DNA of 64,000 nt, taken from Prochlorococcus sp. AG-402-M18. GTDB lineage: Bacteria; Cyanobacteriota; Cyanobacteriia; PCC-6307; Cyanobiaceae. Below are positions 45,041-54,800 of this stretch, piece by piece. The stretch lies in assembly GCA_003216595.1 (NCBI GenBank), contig QCIQ01000007.1:1-64000 (forward strand), read 5' to 3'. Positions within the stretch are counted from its first letter, which is position 1; each line of letters begins with the position of its first letter. A program made the translations under genes and the position numbers. The notes under the pieces are model-generated. The model made no database searches, was not told the DNA's origin, and saw nothing but the letters and a program-made list of their open reading frames with translations.

Positions 45041-45553
45041 TTAATACCTTTTAGTGGATATTAAATATCCAAAGAATATTAATATAAGCAATGGCATTAG
45101 ATAAATAATAATCATAAAACCTGATAAAAATATAAAAAGACTAAACAATATGAGAATTCCTACTAATATAATTCTCAGCAATCTTTTGATTCGATTTAGC
45201 CAGAATATACCTTTTATTTTTTCTAGAGTGATTTCTAATTCTCTACGCCTAAGATATAATTCTTTAAGTTTTTTTTGATGCCAGTTAATTGATTCTTCTA
45301 ATTTTGTTTTGTATACATTCTTTCCAATTTTCTCTATAAAATTATTAGATCTTGAGATTGTCGATCGCAATTTCACAATTTGAGCTTCAACTAGAGCTTT
45401 GCTGTTCTCAGATATTTTTTGATCTATGTCTATAATTTTCAAATTAATTTGATCTTGTAAGGCAAAGTTTTCGTTTGAATTATTTTGCACAATTTCATGG
45501 CCACTATTTTGTTTGTATTTAAAAAATTTAAAAAAAAAGTTTGCTCTCAACAT
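45041..45553 (-). CDS. hypothetical protein with coiled coil and membrane helices, 170 aa
   Basis: A basic charged start (FFKFFKYKQNSGHEIVQNN), a coiled-coil-like stretch over about 30-105 (KIIDIDQKISENSKALVEAQ), and two C-terminal membrane helices (about 120-165, LLRIILVGILILFSLFIFL). Divergent from the glycosyltransferase by about 50 bp. Probably an inner-membrane protein with a cytoplasmic coiled coil; unknown family. Confidence 0.6.
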   Translation of the reverse strand: MLRANFFFKFFKYKQNSGHEIVQNNSNENFALQDQINLKIIDIDQKISENSKALVEAQIVKLRSTISRSNNFIEKIGKNVYKTKLEESINWHQKKLKELYLRRRELEITLEKIKGIFWLNRIKRLLRIILVGILILFSLFIFLSGFMIIIYLMPLLILIFFGYLISTKRY

Positions 45554-45600
45554 TTGACTGACTATTATCTAAAATAGATTTCTATGCGAATATTATAACC

Positions 45601-46665
45601 ATGACTTCTATTGTTTTTAATGGTAGCTACATAACAAAAAAAAGTACAGGAATAGGAGTAGTGTCTCAGGATTTAGTAAATTCTTTATCTGCCCATAAAA
45701 TAACTACACTTATTCCAGAAGATATAGGCATAAGAGGTGATATTTATATACCTAATAATTTATCTCCAGGTTCAGGATTGAAAAGCCATTTTAGACGATT
45801 GTATTGGCTTCAAAATGCTGTTCCAAAATTAATGAATAATTTAAACGCTGAATATTTTTTATCCCCATTATTAGAAGCCCCATTATTTACTAATATTAAA
45901 TCTATTGTTTTAGCCCATGATATAATACCAATCAGGTATCCTTCGATATCTTTTTTAACTTTATACCATTTAATTTATATTCCTTTAGTTTTAAAACAAG
46001 CAAAGATAATTTTATGTAATTCTATTTCTACGGCAAATGATTTGAATAGATTCTATAAAGTACCTATGAATAAATTATTTCCAATTAAGTTAGGATTTAA
46101 CAATAAAAAGTATTATCCAATAAAAAAAAATCGAAAAAAATTCTTTCTTATTATTGGTAGACATAATCCACATAAAAATTTGAGAAGAGTTATCAAAGCA
46201 TTTGCATATGCCAAAATTAATGATTATAAACTTATTTTTGTAGGCCCTTTTGATAAAAGGTATACACCCAGCCTTATAAAACTAATTGATGAATATAATC
46301 TTAGACATTTATGTGTCTGGAAAGGTTGGATTGATGATGAGGAAAAGTTGTCATTATTGAACGAATGTCATGCACTTATTATTGCGAGCCTTTGGGAAGG
46401 ATTTGGCCTTCCAGCTCTTGAGGCAATGGCTTGTGGAACGCCGGTTATCGCCTCTGAAAAAGGAGCGCTGCGCGAAGTAATGGGAAATTATGGTTATTTT
46501 ATTAATCCATTTAATATTCAATCGATAGCTTTTGCGATGAATTTAGTCATAAATGATAAAAAATGCTTCGAGAAAGCTCTTCAAGAAGGCCCATCACGTG
46601 CTGAGTCCTTTAATTGGTTTGATACTGCTAGAAGAATAGAAGAAATTATTCAAGAAATGGATTAA
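45601..46665 (+). CDS. glycosyltransferase family 4 protein, 354 aa
   Basis: GT-B enzyme using a nucleotide sugar. The N-terminal domain begins MTSIVFNGSYITKKSTGIGVV; the C-terminal domain has FLIIGRHNPHKNLRRVIKAF and the GT4 E-x7-E motif WEGFGLPALEAMACGTPVIAS, in which the glutamates bind the donor. It probably mannosylates or glucosylates a lipid or surface polysaccharide. The ABC exporter on the other side of the 170-residue gene could export the product; donor and acceptor cannot be told. Confidence 0.9.
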   Translation: MTSIVFNGSYITKKSTGIGVVSQDLVNSLSAHKITTLIPEDIGIRGDIYIPNNLSPGSGLKSHFRRLYWLQNAVPKLMNNLNAEYFLSPLLEAPLFTNIKSIVLAHDIIPIRYPSISFLTLYHLIYIPLVLKQAKIILCNSISTANDLNRFYKVPMNKLFPIKLGFNNKKYYPIKKNRKKFFLIIGRHNPHKNLRRVIKAFAYAKINDYKLIFVGPFDKRYTPSLIKLIDEYNLRHLCVWKGWIDDEEKLSLLNECHALIIASLWEGFGLPALEAMACGTPVIASEKGALREVMGNYGYFINPFNIQSIAFAMNLVINDKKCFEKALQEGPSRAESFNWFDTARRIEEIIQEMD

Positions 46666-46865
46666 CTTCTTTTTCTTTAGTTATATTTTATGAATGGAAT
46701 TAAGGCTTTATAAACTATTTTTAATTATTAAATATTTAAAAGCATGATATCCTTCGATTGAATTATTATTCAGATTTAAAAGAATTTATTAAGTAATTAC
46801 GTTTTCTAATATTGTTACACTCTTGTTTTACAACTGCTATTATAGTTTTTGAGTGTATTCAAAAT

Positions 46866-47036
46866 ATGCCAACACAAAAATCTAAAAAAAAATCAACTTC
46901 TCAAGTAATTAAAGCAAATGATGAGCAAAAGACAACACCCAGAACTGCAAAAATCGTTCTCTTTGTATTTGGTTTAGGACCTTTAATTCTTATGTCTGTA
47001 TTTTTATATTCAAATGGATTTTTTAACTCTCCTTGA
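46866..47036 (+). CDS. small single-span membrane protein, 56 aa
   Basis: Start chosen at MPTQKSKKKSTS because the upstream in-frame residues (from 46812) lack sense as coding sequence. Basic cytoplasmic part, one membrane helix (about 30-50, KIVLFVFGLGPLILMSVFLY) and a short GFFNSP end. Positive-inside rule puts the N-terminus in the cytoplasm. Resembles small proteins attached to photosystems in layout only. Confidence 0.65.
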   Translation: MPTQKSKKKSTSQVIKANDEQKTTPRTAKIVLFVFGLGPLILMSVFLYSNGFFNSP

Positions 47037-47207
47037 TAATTGCGTAAATCTTTTGATGATGAATAATAATTATTTTTTGACTTGAAAATTAGTTGCTAAA
47101 CGTTTTTTTACTTTTGTCTTCTTTTAATAACATCATTTGTTTATTGATCGATATATCAACAATTTATTTTGTGTTTCTAGCTAAGATTTGTTTTTATAGT
47201 TCGTCTA

Positions 47208-47525
47208 ATGCAACTCTATTTGGTTGATTGCCAGTTTACTAATACTGATAATCAAATTGCTGCATATAAGCAGTTTGTAGAATTTTGGGAAAATGGAGAG
47301 ATGTCTAAGCAAGACAAATTTGATGGATTTGAAATGCTTTTTCGTGTTCATGCTCCTGGAGAGGGTCGTGTTGTTATTCTCTGCAATGCAAATGGAGACA
47401 AGGAACTTTTTCAACATTTTGCACCATGGAGAGCTAAGTTTGGTATTGATATGGAAATCACGCCGGTTATAAGCTGTCAAAATGTTGTTGACTATCACAA
47501 GGACTTATTTGAAAAGATGTCTTAA
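47208..47525 (+). CDS. DUF3303 family protein, 105 aa
   Basis: Soluble ferredoxin-like-fold protein. The N-terminal strand MQLYLVDCQF, FDGFEMLFRVHAPGEGRVVIL and WRAKFGIDMEITPVIS follow the DUF3303 pattern, common in cyanobacteria. The family function is not known; members look like small dimeric alpha-beta barrel proteins. Single gene. Confidence 0.75.
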   Translation: MQLYLVDCQFTNTDNQIAAYKQFVEFWENGEMSKQDKFDGFEMLFRVHAPGEGRVVILCNANGDKELFQHFAPWRAKFGIDMEITPVISCQNVVDYHKDLFEKMS

Positions 47526-47603
47526 ATATCTTTCAATAAATGTATTATCTATTTAATACTTGATATTAAATTATACTTAGATGATAAAGTTTAAAATAAT
47601 AAA

Positions 47604-47780
47604 TTATCTTTTGGATAGGGCATTTCCGCTTATCCATATATTTTTTAAGCCAGCTTTATCCTTGAGTAATTGAATAGGAAGGCTAACTAATATACCTAAT
47701 GCGATTAAAGCAAAAGAGTCGGTAGTAAATCTAGCAATACCCCATTCTGATGAAGCTAATGCAAAAATAGATAAATGCAT
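47604..47780 (-). CDS. small membrane protein, 58 aa
   Basis: MHLSIFALASSEWGIARFTT, one hydrophobic helix (SFALIALGILVSLPIQLL) and a basic end KDKAGLKNIWISGNALSKR. An ATG and a clean frame; strongly membrane-like. Convergent with the DUF3303 gene. Not recognised. Confidence 0.55.
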   Translation of the reverse strand: MHLSIFALASSEWGIARFTTDSFALIALGILVSLPIQLLKDKAGLKNIWISGNALSKR

Positions 47781-47955
47781 GGAATTAGTTATTTTAAAAA
47801 TAACAATATCAGACTATTCATTATAAATTAATTTACTTATTAAAAATTATTGTATTTAAGAAATATAAAGGAAACTTATAAATGTTAGATCCCTCTGCTT
47901 TCTAGTATCTAAAACTTAATTTGACTTTCTTGTTCTTGTAAAGTAATTAAAAAGA

Positions 47956-48090
47956 CTTCTACTAGATTCGATTGATCTATAGGGTAATACGTTCGAACTA
48001 TAGAAGTAAATATTTTTGAGAAGAATGTGATGAAATAAACTAAATAATCTTATAGGCTAAATATATTCGAGCCTATAAGATTGTCTTTTT
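47956..48090 (+). ncRNA. possible small RNA with promoter and terminator
   Basis: TTGACT (47921-47926), a 17-nt spacer and TAATTA (47944-47949) make a promoter-like pair. The region after it has no good frame and ends in a perfect 13-bp hairpin AATCTTATAGGCT / AGCCTATAAGATT (48046-48082) followed by GTCTTTTT. This is the shape of a stand-alone sRNA gene of about 135 nt; the start point is inferred. Confidence 0.4.
48046..48082 (+). terminator. intrinsic terminator
   Basis: 13-bp perfect stem with an 11-nt loop and a T-run after it in the plus direction. Also lies downstream of the minus-strand DUF4278 gene but has no T-run on that strand. Confidence 0.7.
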
Positions 48091-48117
48091 ACGAAAGAAA
48101 TCAATAAATTTTAAAAA

Positions 48118-48240
48118 CTATTGTCTATATTTTACTCCTCTCCAAATCATTGGTGTCATTGAAGAATCAAACGTTTTAAATTTTGAAGTTTGAATCTTCC
48201 CAGAGGTGTATTTATTTCCTCTATAAGTCAGATTTCGCAT
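48118..48240 (-). CDS. DUF4278-like micro-protein, 40 aa
   Basis: MRNLTYRGNKYTS, then a linker, then WRGVKYRQ: two Y-R-G-like motifs separated by 25 residues, the pattern of the cyanobacterial DUF4278 family (L-T-Y-R-G at the N-terminus and Y-R-G at the end). The role of the family is unknown. Confidence 0.55.
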   Translation of the reverse strand: MRNLTYRGNKYTSGKIQTSKFKTFDSSMTPMIWRGVKYRQ

Positions 48241-48578
48241 TGATATAAGTCGAAGTTGAATATAAATTAGCTTTCTATGTCAATAGATACTTTCTTGAAT
48301 TTACAAACATATTTCTTAGTCATGTAACACAATGTACATTTTTTCCTTGCAATTGACCTTTAAGGTGTTAATAAGTTCCATTTAATACATTAAATATCTA
48401 ATTCTTTAATTTTATCTTTATAAATTTGACCGACTATTTTGTAATAAAAAATCTTTTTCTTCCTGGCTTCTTTATTTTTTCAGATGATTCAGAATTAATT
48501 TTGAAAAGAATCATTGGATTTTCCTGTAACTCTATTTTGACGATTTTTTGAGATCTTGAGACTCATTTCGCTGCAATT
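48241..48578. other. intergenic region
   Basis: 338 bp between the DUF4278 gene and the tmRNA terminator. AT-rich with no intact frame or hairpin of note. Confidence 0.4.
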
Positions 48579-48601
48579 AAAAAGGACGCCTTCCAGCGCC
48601 C
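48579..48601 (-). terminator. tmRNA terminator
   Basis: On the minus strand GGGCGCT-loop-GGCGTCC (7 pairs with G-U wobbles) followed by TTTTT. Confidence 0.7.
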
Positions 48602-48835
48602 ATGGATCAATTGGGTAATAAGGCTGACCTGACCCCATCTCCTAAAGGATCAAGCAGCAACAGGGGCTGTTTGACGGGAGAAACTAACGATGTTGTTAGC
48701 AGTTATGGTTTTGCTCTGACCGAGCAGGCTTCAGTCACTCGCCTGATACCCCGTCGAAGCCATTGCAGCCCCATTTTATGGAGCTGAGCGGAATCGAACC
48801 GCTGTCCGAGATACTGGTGTGAATCACCTAGTCCA
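48602..48835 (-). ncRNA. ssrA: tmRNA, circularly permuted two-piece form
   Basis: Rescues stalled ribosomes by acting as tRNA and mRNA. On the minus strand the acceptor piece comes first (AGCGGTTCGATTCCGCT T-arm, ending CAGCTCCA at 48779), then a 6-nt spacer (TAAAAT), then the coding piece beginning GGGGCTGCAATGGCTTCGAC at 48772. GGGGCTG pairs with CAGCTCC as the acceptor stem, with CCA not encoded. The tag frame 48700-48650 encodes ANNIVSFSRQTAPVAA then TGA. This order is known from marine picocyanobacteria; the spacer is cut out after transcription. The 5' end of the acceptor piece (48835) is approximate. Confidence 0.93.
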
Positions 48836-48931
48836 TTGGAAAATAGACAAATACATTCTGACAGATCTTTTGGAATTAATCGATTAGTGTTTAAAGAACT
48901 TTTTTATCCTTTTTCTAATACCTTAAAAGTA

Positions 48932-50056
48932 ATGAAACTTGTTGCATCTATTTCACAAGGTCTTGAAAAAGAGGGTGCGAAAGAGTTGATAGAACTTGGC
49001 GCTAAATCAGTTAAAGCTTCAAGGAGGCATATATTATTTGAAGCTGATATGGCTTGTTTATATAGAATACATTTAAGGGCGCGCTTGCCTTTTAGATTTT
49101 TAAGAGAGATTTTTAGATTTCCTTGTCATGGACCTCATGAACTTTATAGCGGTGTTCAAAGATCAATTGATTGGGAAAATTGGCTGCAGCCCAAACAAAC
49201 TTTTCGAGTAGATGTTACTGGATTTGGAGAAGGATTATCACATACTCATTTCACTGCTCTGCAGGTGAAAAATGCAATTATTGATTTACAAAGAGAACGA
49301 TGGGGCTTGCGATCAAGCATTGATTTGAACAATCCAGATATTTGTTTTCATTTGCACTTGTCAAATTCTCAAGCCGTTTTGAGCGTTGATGGTAGTAACT
49401 CCAGTCTTCATAAAAGAGGGTATAGACCATCCGTTGGAAAAGCTCCGATTAAGGAAACATTGGCTGCAGGTTTAATGAGAATGACTGAGTGGGATGGAAC
49501 TAATAATTTGGTAGATCCATTATGCGGTTCTGGAACATTTTTGATTGAAGCAGTGAGCATGTTGCTTGGAATTGCATCTGGTATGGATAGACAATTTCTG
49601 TTTAAGAATTGGCCAGATTTTGATACCTCTATTTGGGATCAAGAAAAAAAAATTGCACAGCAGGTAAAACCTTTCAACAAGAAGTTGCCTAAAATCATTG
49701 GATGCGAAGTTGATGAAATGATTGCTCACTCCGCAAGTGAAAACGTTAGAAAAGCTGGCTTAGAAAATCATATAGAAATAATCAATTGTCCTTTTCAAGA
49801 ATTTCAATTACCACCTGGATCAGGATTGTTAATTTGTAATCCCCCTTATGGGAAAAGAATAGGAGATGAAAATGCACTTCCTAATCTTTATAAACAACTA
49901 GGTGAATATTGCAAACAGCAGGCCTCTGGCTGGGATCTTTGGTTGCTTAATGGGAACCCAAGACTAAGTAAATATTTAGGGATGAAAGCAAGTCGTCGTT
50001 TTCAAGTAAATAATGGTTCAATCGATTGCCGATGGTTGAATTATAAAATTAAATAA
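48932..50056 (+). CDS. RlmL-like rRNA N2-guanine methyltransferase, 374 aa
   Basis: A THUMP RNA-binding region (about 50-160) precedes a SAM-dependent methyltransferase domain: LVDPLCGSGTFLIEAVSM (SAM motif I) and the catalytic N-P-P-Y motif in LLICNPPYGKRIGD. These are features of the RlmL/RlmK-N and Trm14 group that make m2G in rRNA or tRNA. The start at MKLVASIS 48932 is chosen because a longer frame from 48836 begins inside the tmRNA and its first 30 residues are not typical. Rearranged relative to E. coli RlmL, which carries a second methyltransferase domain; this one is single. Confidence 0.85.
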   Translation: MKLVASISQGLEKEGAKELIELGAKSVKASRRHILFEADMACLYRIHLRARLPFRFLREIFRFPCHGPHELYSGVQRSIDWENWLQPKQTFRVDVTGFGEGLSHTHFTALQVKNAIIDLQRERWGLRSSIDLNNPDICFHLHLSNSQAVLSVDGSNSSLHKRGYRPSVGKAPIKETLAAGLMRMTEWDGTNNLVDPLCGSGTFLIEAVSMLLGIASGMDRQFLFKNWPDFDTSIWDQEKKIAQQVKPFNKKLPKIIGCEVDEMIAHSASENVRKAGLENHIEIINCPFQEFQLPPGSGLLICNPPYGKRIGDENALPNLYKQLGEYCKQQASGWDLWLLNGNPRLSKYLGMKASRRFQVNNGSIDCRWLNYKIK

Positions 50057-50057
50057 T

Positions 50058-50444
50058 TTAATTTTTTCCTAAAACAGCTTTTGTAGTTTTTGCTATTCCC
50101 TCCAATGTTTCTGGAAGGTAAGGACCTTTTGCCAGATATCCTCCAATTCTTAGACTCATCCCTGCCAATGCAAGATTTAGAAAAACTAAAATTAAAATTG
50201 TTGATTTATTATCTATTGTAAGCAAGTCTCTAAGCCAATATCCAAGAATTAATTCAGACCCAATTAAGGCAAATAACATCAATACCCCCCCAGTAGCTAA
50301 GAAAATTACACCACTTATCAGGCGGCGTTTTTCTCTATCCATTTCTTGCAGCGCAATGCGGACATGGAGATCCATCACGGAACTTGCTAATGCAGTAACT
50401 CGTGCTGCAGCTCCTATCCCTTTTTTTCGTTCTGAGTTAGTCAT
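50058..50444 (-). CDS. phage-holin-3-6-like small membrane protein, 128 aa
   Basis: Two membrane helices (about 46-66, VIFLATGGVLMLFALIGSEL, and 80-103) after an amphipathic cytoplasmic start (ITALASSVMDLHVRIALQEM region). The layout matches the Actinobacterial Holin-X/phage holin 3_6 group, which in bacteria are ordinary small membrane proteins, not lysis proteins. Its ATG shares the A of the preceding TAA stop (TAATG), so translation is coupled to the 154-residue gene. Function unknown. Confidence 0.7.
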   Translation of the reverse strand: MTNSERKKGIGAAARVTALASSVMDLHVRIALQEMDREKRRLISGVIFLATGGVLMLFALIGSELILGYWLRDLLTIDNKSTILILVFLNLALAGMSLRIGGYLAKGPYLPETLEGIAKTTKAVLGKN

Positions 50445-50908
50445 TAATTTCTTCTGCCTCCACCAAGAAGTATGCCAAATAAAACTCCAATTCCAGCAGC
50501 AATCCCTATGGCTAAGAGGGGCCTTTTTCTTACTGGCTTCTCAATGCGTGGTCTTAGAGTAGTGTTTAACTCATCGAGAAGGTCTTCAAGCTGTTTTTCT
50601 AGAGGCTCCAAAGACTCTGCTAGCCCTCTAGTTGTATCAGTTGCGGAATGAAAAATTTCTTCTAGTTGTTCTTGGACTCCAAAAGTGTTGTTTCCTGAAT
50701 GCACTGAGATTACATTGATTAAATCTTCGAGACTTCCTTTAGTCGCTTCTAATGTTTGTTTAGCTAAATCTGGCCAGCGTTCTTGAATTTTTGGCAATAA
50801 ATTATCAAATTGCTCATTAAACCACTGTTCTGGAGAATTTTCAGCAATAGCTTCTTCAGCTTCGACTGAATTTGATGATGAAGAGGGTGAGGAATTCACT
50901 GATTCCAT
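50444..50908 (-). CDS. DUF883-like (ElaB/YqjD-type) membrane-anchored protein, 154 aa
   Basis: A Ser-rich start, long helical coiled region (QFDNLLPKIQERWPDLAKQT to LEPLEKQLEDLLDELN), basic linker (RPRIEKPVRKRPL) and a C-terminal glycine-rich membrane helix (LAIGIAAGIGVLFGILLGG). This resembles DUF883 proteins, which are stationary-phase inner-membrane and ribosome-associated proteins in E. coli. With the following small membrane gene it makes a two-gene operon. Any role in cyanobacteria is unknown. Confidence 0.7.
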   Translation of the reverse strand: MESVNSSPSSSSNSVEAEEAIAENSPEQWFNEQFDNLLPKIQERWPDLAKQTLEATKGSLEDLINVISVHSGNNTFGVQEQLEEIFHSATDTTRGLAESLEPLEKQLEDLLDELNTTLRPRIEKPVRKRPLLAIGIAAGIGVLFGILLGGGRRN

Positions 50909-51124
50909 AAACCTAAAGGTTTATTAAAGAATAGAGAGATATTGCCCTAATCGAAACCCCTTAATGTAATTAAATTTTTAAAGGTGCCTAACAAAAACTC
51001 TTTTTTTGAGTTTTAAATGTTTGAAGTTCAAAATTTCACATAGATATTTCGTCGTCTTTGCTTACAAATATTGCTATTCGAATACTTAGAGTGCTAAACG
51101 TCATTGGTATCTCCTTATAAACCC

Positions 51125-51262
51125 ATGGGCGTCGGAATTTCATCAATGGTTTTTGCTTCTAATACAATCCCTACTGATTTTGGCCTAGTTTTAGCTTCAA
51201 TTGCAGGTGCTGGAAGCCTTCTTTTAATTGCTTTAAGGTTTGTACCTGAGGCTAAAAGCTAA
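51125..51262 (+). CDS. small membrane protein, 45 aa
   Basis: MGVGISSMVFASNTIPTDFG, a hydrophobic helix (LVLASIAGAGSLLLIALRF) and VPEAKS at the end. It looks like a single-span thylakoid-type protein similar in size to small photosystem subunits, but no subunit matches. Between the DUF883 operon (divergent) and the smc group. Confidence 0.6.
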   Translation: MGVGISSMVFASNTIPTDFGLVLASIAGAGSLLLIALRFVPEAKS

Positions 51263-51354
51263 AAAGTTTATCTTTATACAATTCCTATTTAGGAGATGTA
51301 TCTCCTGAAAGTTTTTTATGCAAATTTCCTTTTTAGTTTTTTAATATTGTTCAA

Positions 51355-51744
51355 TTGAGTAATCTTGTTAAAAAAAAAGTTTATAGGTGGGTTTTGTTAA
51401 AACATATTGGATCACCAGAAGACATTAATGGTATCCATTTTGATTTGCTTTTAGAAGATAAAGAATTTTGCAGAACTTGGCGCTTGACTGATATTCCTTT
51501 AGTAGATGGACCTTATGTTGATTCCGTTTGTATCGCTCCTCATAAGCTTTACTGGCTTGATATCGAAGAAAAGGTTATTTCAGCCAACAGAGGAGTGGCG
51601 ACAAGAATCAAGCAAGGTATTTTTTTGCAATCTTTTCCATCTGTCGAAGGGAGTTCTATAAATTTATCGTTGATATGGGACAAGCTTGAAGTGGATTTGG
51701 TAATAGATGAAAATGGTTGCAGAATTTTCAGCAAGAAAAAGTAA
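51355..51744 (+). CDS. LigD phosphoesterase-domain-like protein, 129 aa
   Basis: RWVLLKHIGSPEDINGIHFDLLLEDK, TWRLTDIP and HKLYWLDIEEKVISANRGVATRIKQG follow the order of the 3'-phosphoesterase fold of bacterial DNA-ligase D (vLlrH..HyDlll, tWrl, YLDyEg.vS..RG.v.R). The metal-binding Asp/His set is only partly visible, so activity is uncertain. Stand-alone versions are known in several phyla; here the gene is beside smc, which suggests DNA work, by position only. The start is TTG. Confidence 0.6.
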   Translation: MSNLVKKKVYRWVLLKHIGSPEDINGIHFDLLLEDKEFCRTWRLTDIPLVDGPYVDSVCIAPHKLYWLDIEEKVISANRGVATRIKQGIFLQSFPSVEGSSINLSLIWDKLEVDLVIDENGCRIFSKKK

Positions 51745-51820
51745 TTATTTCTTCTGAGCTAGAAGGACTTGAGTTTCTCTGATATTTCGCTAACGTCATT
51801 CATATTGTGGATGCATTCTG

Positions 51821-54800
51821 TTGGTCCATATCAATCACGTAGATTTGTCTCATTTTAAGTCCTTCGGTGGATCGATGTCGATTCCATTGGAAGAGGGATT
51901 TACAGTTGTCACGGGTCCAAATGGTTCAGGTAAAAGCAATATTCTTGACGGAGTATTGTTTTGTTTAGGCCTTGCAAATAGTCGAGGTATGAGAGCTGAT
52001 AGATTGCCTGATTTAGTTAATAGCGGTGTATTAAAAGCTGGTAAATCTTCCGAAACTAAAGTAACTGTAAAATTTGATCTTACTGATTGGGTGCCTGATG
52101 AAGCTGAAGATGGAATAGAACCTAATGGGGAGGGACCTTGGATTAAGCCTGGTCAAAAAGAATGGACAGTTTCAAGAAGATTGAAAGTCATGCCTGGGGG
52201 GTCATATTCTTCAAGTTACTGCGCTGATGGCGAGACTTGTAATTTGCAGCAATTACAAACCCAATTAAGACGTCTCAGGATTGATCCTGAAGGTAGCAAT
52301 GTTGTTATGCAGGGTGACGTTACTCGAATAGTTTCTATGAGTAATAAAGATCGTAGAGGTTTAATAGATGAACTAGCCGGTGTTGCCTTATTTGATACGC
52401 GTATTGATCAAACTCGTTCAAAGTTGGATGATGTGTATGAACGGCAAGAAAGATGTCGGATTGTTGAACAAGAATTGACTCTTGGAAAACAGCGTTTGCA
52501 AAAAGATTGTGAGAAAGCAAGTTTATACAAAGATCTAAAAAGTCAATTATTGATTGGTAGACAGCAAGAATTAGTTTTATCCTATGAAGAGGTAAAAAGA
52601 GGTTTGGAAAAATTAGATGCAGATGAGAAAGAATTAATGAAAAAAGAAAAAATAGATTCAGAAAATTTAATTAATAGTGAAAGTGATTTGAAGAAATCTA
52701 TAGAAAAATTAGATATTTTACAGAAAAATGTTAAGGATCTTGGCGAAGATCAATTACTTGCAGTTCAAGCCAAACTAGCAGGGATTGAATCTCAGCATAG
52801 AGAGCTAGAAAGACAGGGACTTAATCATAAAAATGAGGGTGAAAAATTACAGGAATATAGGAATAATCTTCTACAAAAAAAGAAAGATCATCAAAATGAA
52901 TTACAAGATAGATTTAATGATATTGACCCTAAAGATTTAGAAGAAGCTGACTTAAGGTGTAAAGAAGCTGAGGCTTGGGTTGAATCTTCGAGGAGGAAGC
53001 TTTCTGATGTGGCTGGTCGTTCAGGGGCGTGGATAGAGAAACATCAAAAAGCAAGAAGTGATATCAATGAAATTCGATTAAAATTAGATCCTAAAAGACT
53101 TGAAAAGCAAAATATTGAAGAAGATTTATTACAATTAAATGTAATTCTAAAAGAATTACAGAGTGATCAAGAAGCAGATCAATCTTCGAATGAAAAAGTA
53201 CATATAGAAATTAATAATCTGAATCGAGAATGGGATAAGATTTTAGATTCAATATCAATTAAAAAAGAAGAATTTCAAGAATTAGTTTCCCAGAAAGGTA
53301 TACAAGAGCGTACTAAATATAGATTAGAGAAAGAAAGGGGAAAGCTTCAAAATGATATTGCTCGCTTAGAAAGTAGGAAAGAAATGATTTATGAAAGTCG
53401 AGGAACTAATGCATTAACTTTGTTATTAGAATCTGGATTAGATGGAATCCATGGCCCTGTTGCTAATTTAGGAGAGGTTGAAGATCGTTATAGAATTGCT
53501 CTTGAAGTTGCGGCTGGTGCCAGGCTTGGTCAAGTTGTTGTTGATAACGATAGAATTGCTGCAAAGTCAATTGATCTTTTAAAACGCAAAAGAGCTGGAA
53601 GATTGACTTTTTTACCTCTTAATAAGATTTTAAAAAATGTTCAAAATAAATCTGACGTATTCCAGAGACCCCTCTCTATTAATTTAGATACAAATAGTGG
53701 ATTAATTGGAAAGGCTATTGACTTAATTAAATTTGATTCAATATATAAAAATGTTTTCCTGCATGTATTTGGTGAGACAGTTGTTTATAGTAATTTGTCA
53801 TCAGCTCGTGATCAACTTGGTATTAAAAGAGCTGTTACTTTAGACGGTGAATTGTTAGAAAAAAGTGGAGCTATGACTGGTGGAAGTTTAAGTAATAGAT
53901 CTTTGGGATTGAGCTTTGGAAGAGTAAAAGAAAATGATGATTTTGATCAATTAAAGAATAGATTATTAGACGTAGGAGAGACTTTAGTCAATTGTCAAAA
54001 GAAAGAAAAAGAAATCACAAATCTTCTAGACAAACTTAGATTTCAGTTAAGTATATTAGAACAAAAGAAAGCAGCCCTAGATGCTGAAAGATTAACGTCT
54101 AAAAGATCAAATTCACCTTTATTAGAACGCCAAAATATTCGTGCCAAAAGAATTGAACATCTTCAAAATTCTAAAAAGGAAAAAGTTTTTCAATTAGAAT
54201 CTATTAATTCACATATTAAACCGTTAGAAGTTCATTTGTTGGAAATTGAGAAGGAAGAAAAAACAATAGATAACTCAAGCGACTCATCTGTTTGGACTAA
54301 ATTACAAAATGAACTAGAAAATGCTGATCAAAACCTTATTGACCTTAGGAAAAAGAGAGATGAGATTTCAAACAATCACTCCCAAAATAAACTCGCTATT
54401 GATCGATTAAATGATCAAGAAAATTCTTTAATAAGCGAAGAAAATCGTTTAAAGGATGCCATAGAGTCTCTTGCTGCTGCTCATATTGAGTGGCGTGAGC
54501 AAAGCAAGTTACTTAATAACACCAGGCAAGAATTGATCAATGAACAAAAAGATCTAGAAACTCGCTTTGGGGAACAACGACGAGAAAGAGATTTGGTTGA
54601 AGCTGATGTATCTAAAAAACGTTTACAACTTAAAGAACTTCAATGGAATCTCCAACGTTTAAGAGAAGATCAAAAAAGTATGAAGGAAGAAATGCGTATG
54701 GAAAGTATTCGTTTAAGTGAATTAGAGAAGAAACTGCCGCATCCTATGCCTTTCATCTCAGATGAAATAAGAGATAATGGTCTGGAGGCTTTACTTTCAA

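Noticed and set aside
47205-47498. Minus-strand frame of 97 codons
   Set aside because: Exact antisense of the DUF3303 gene.
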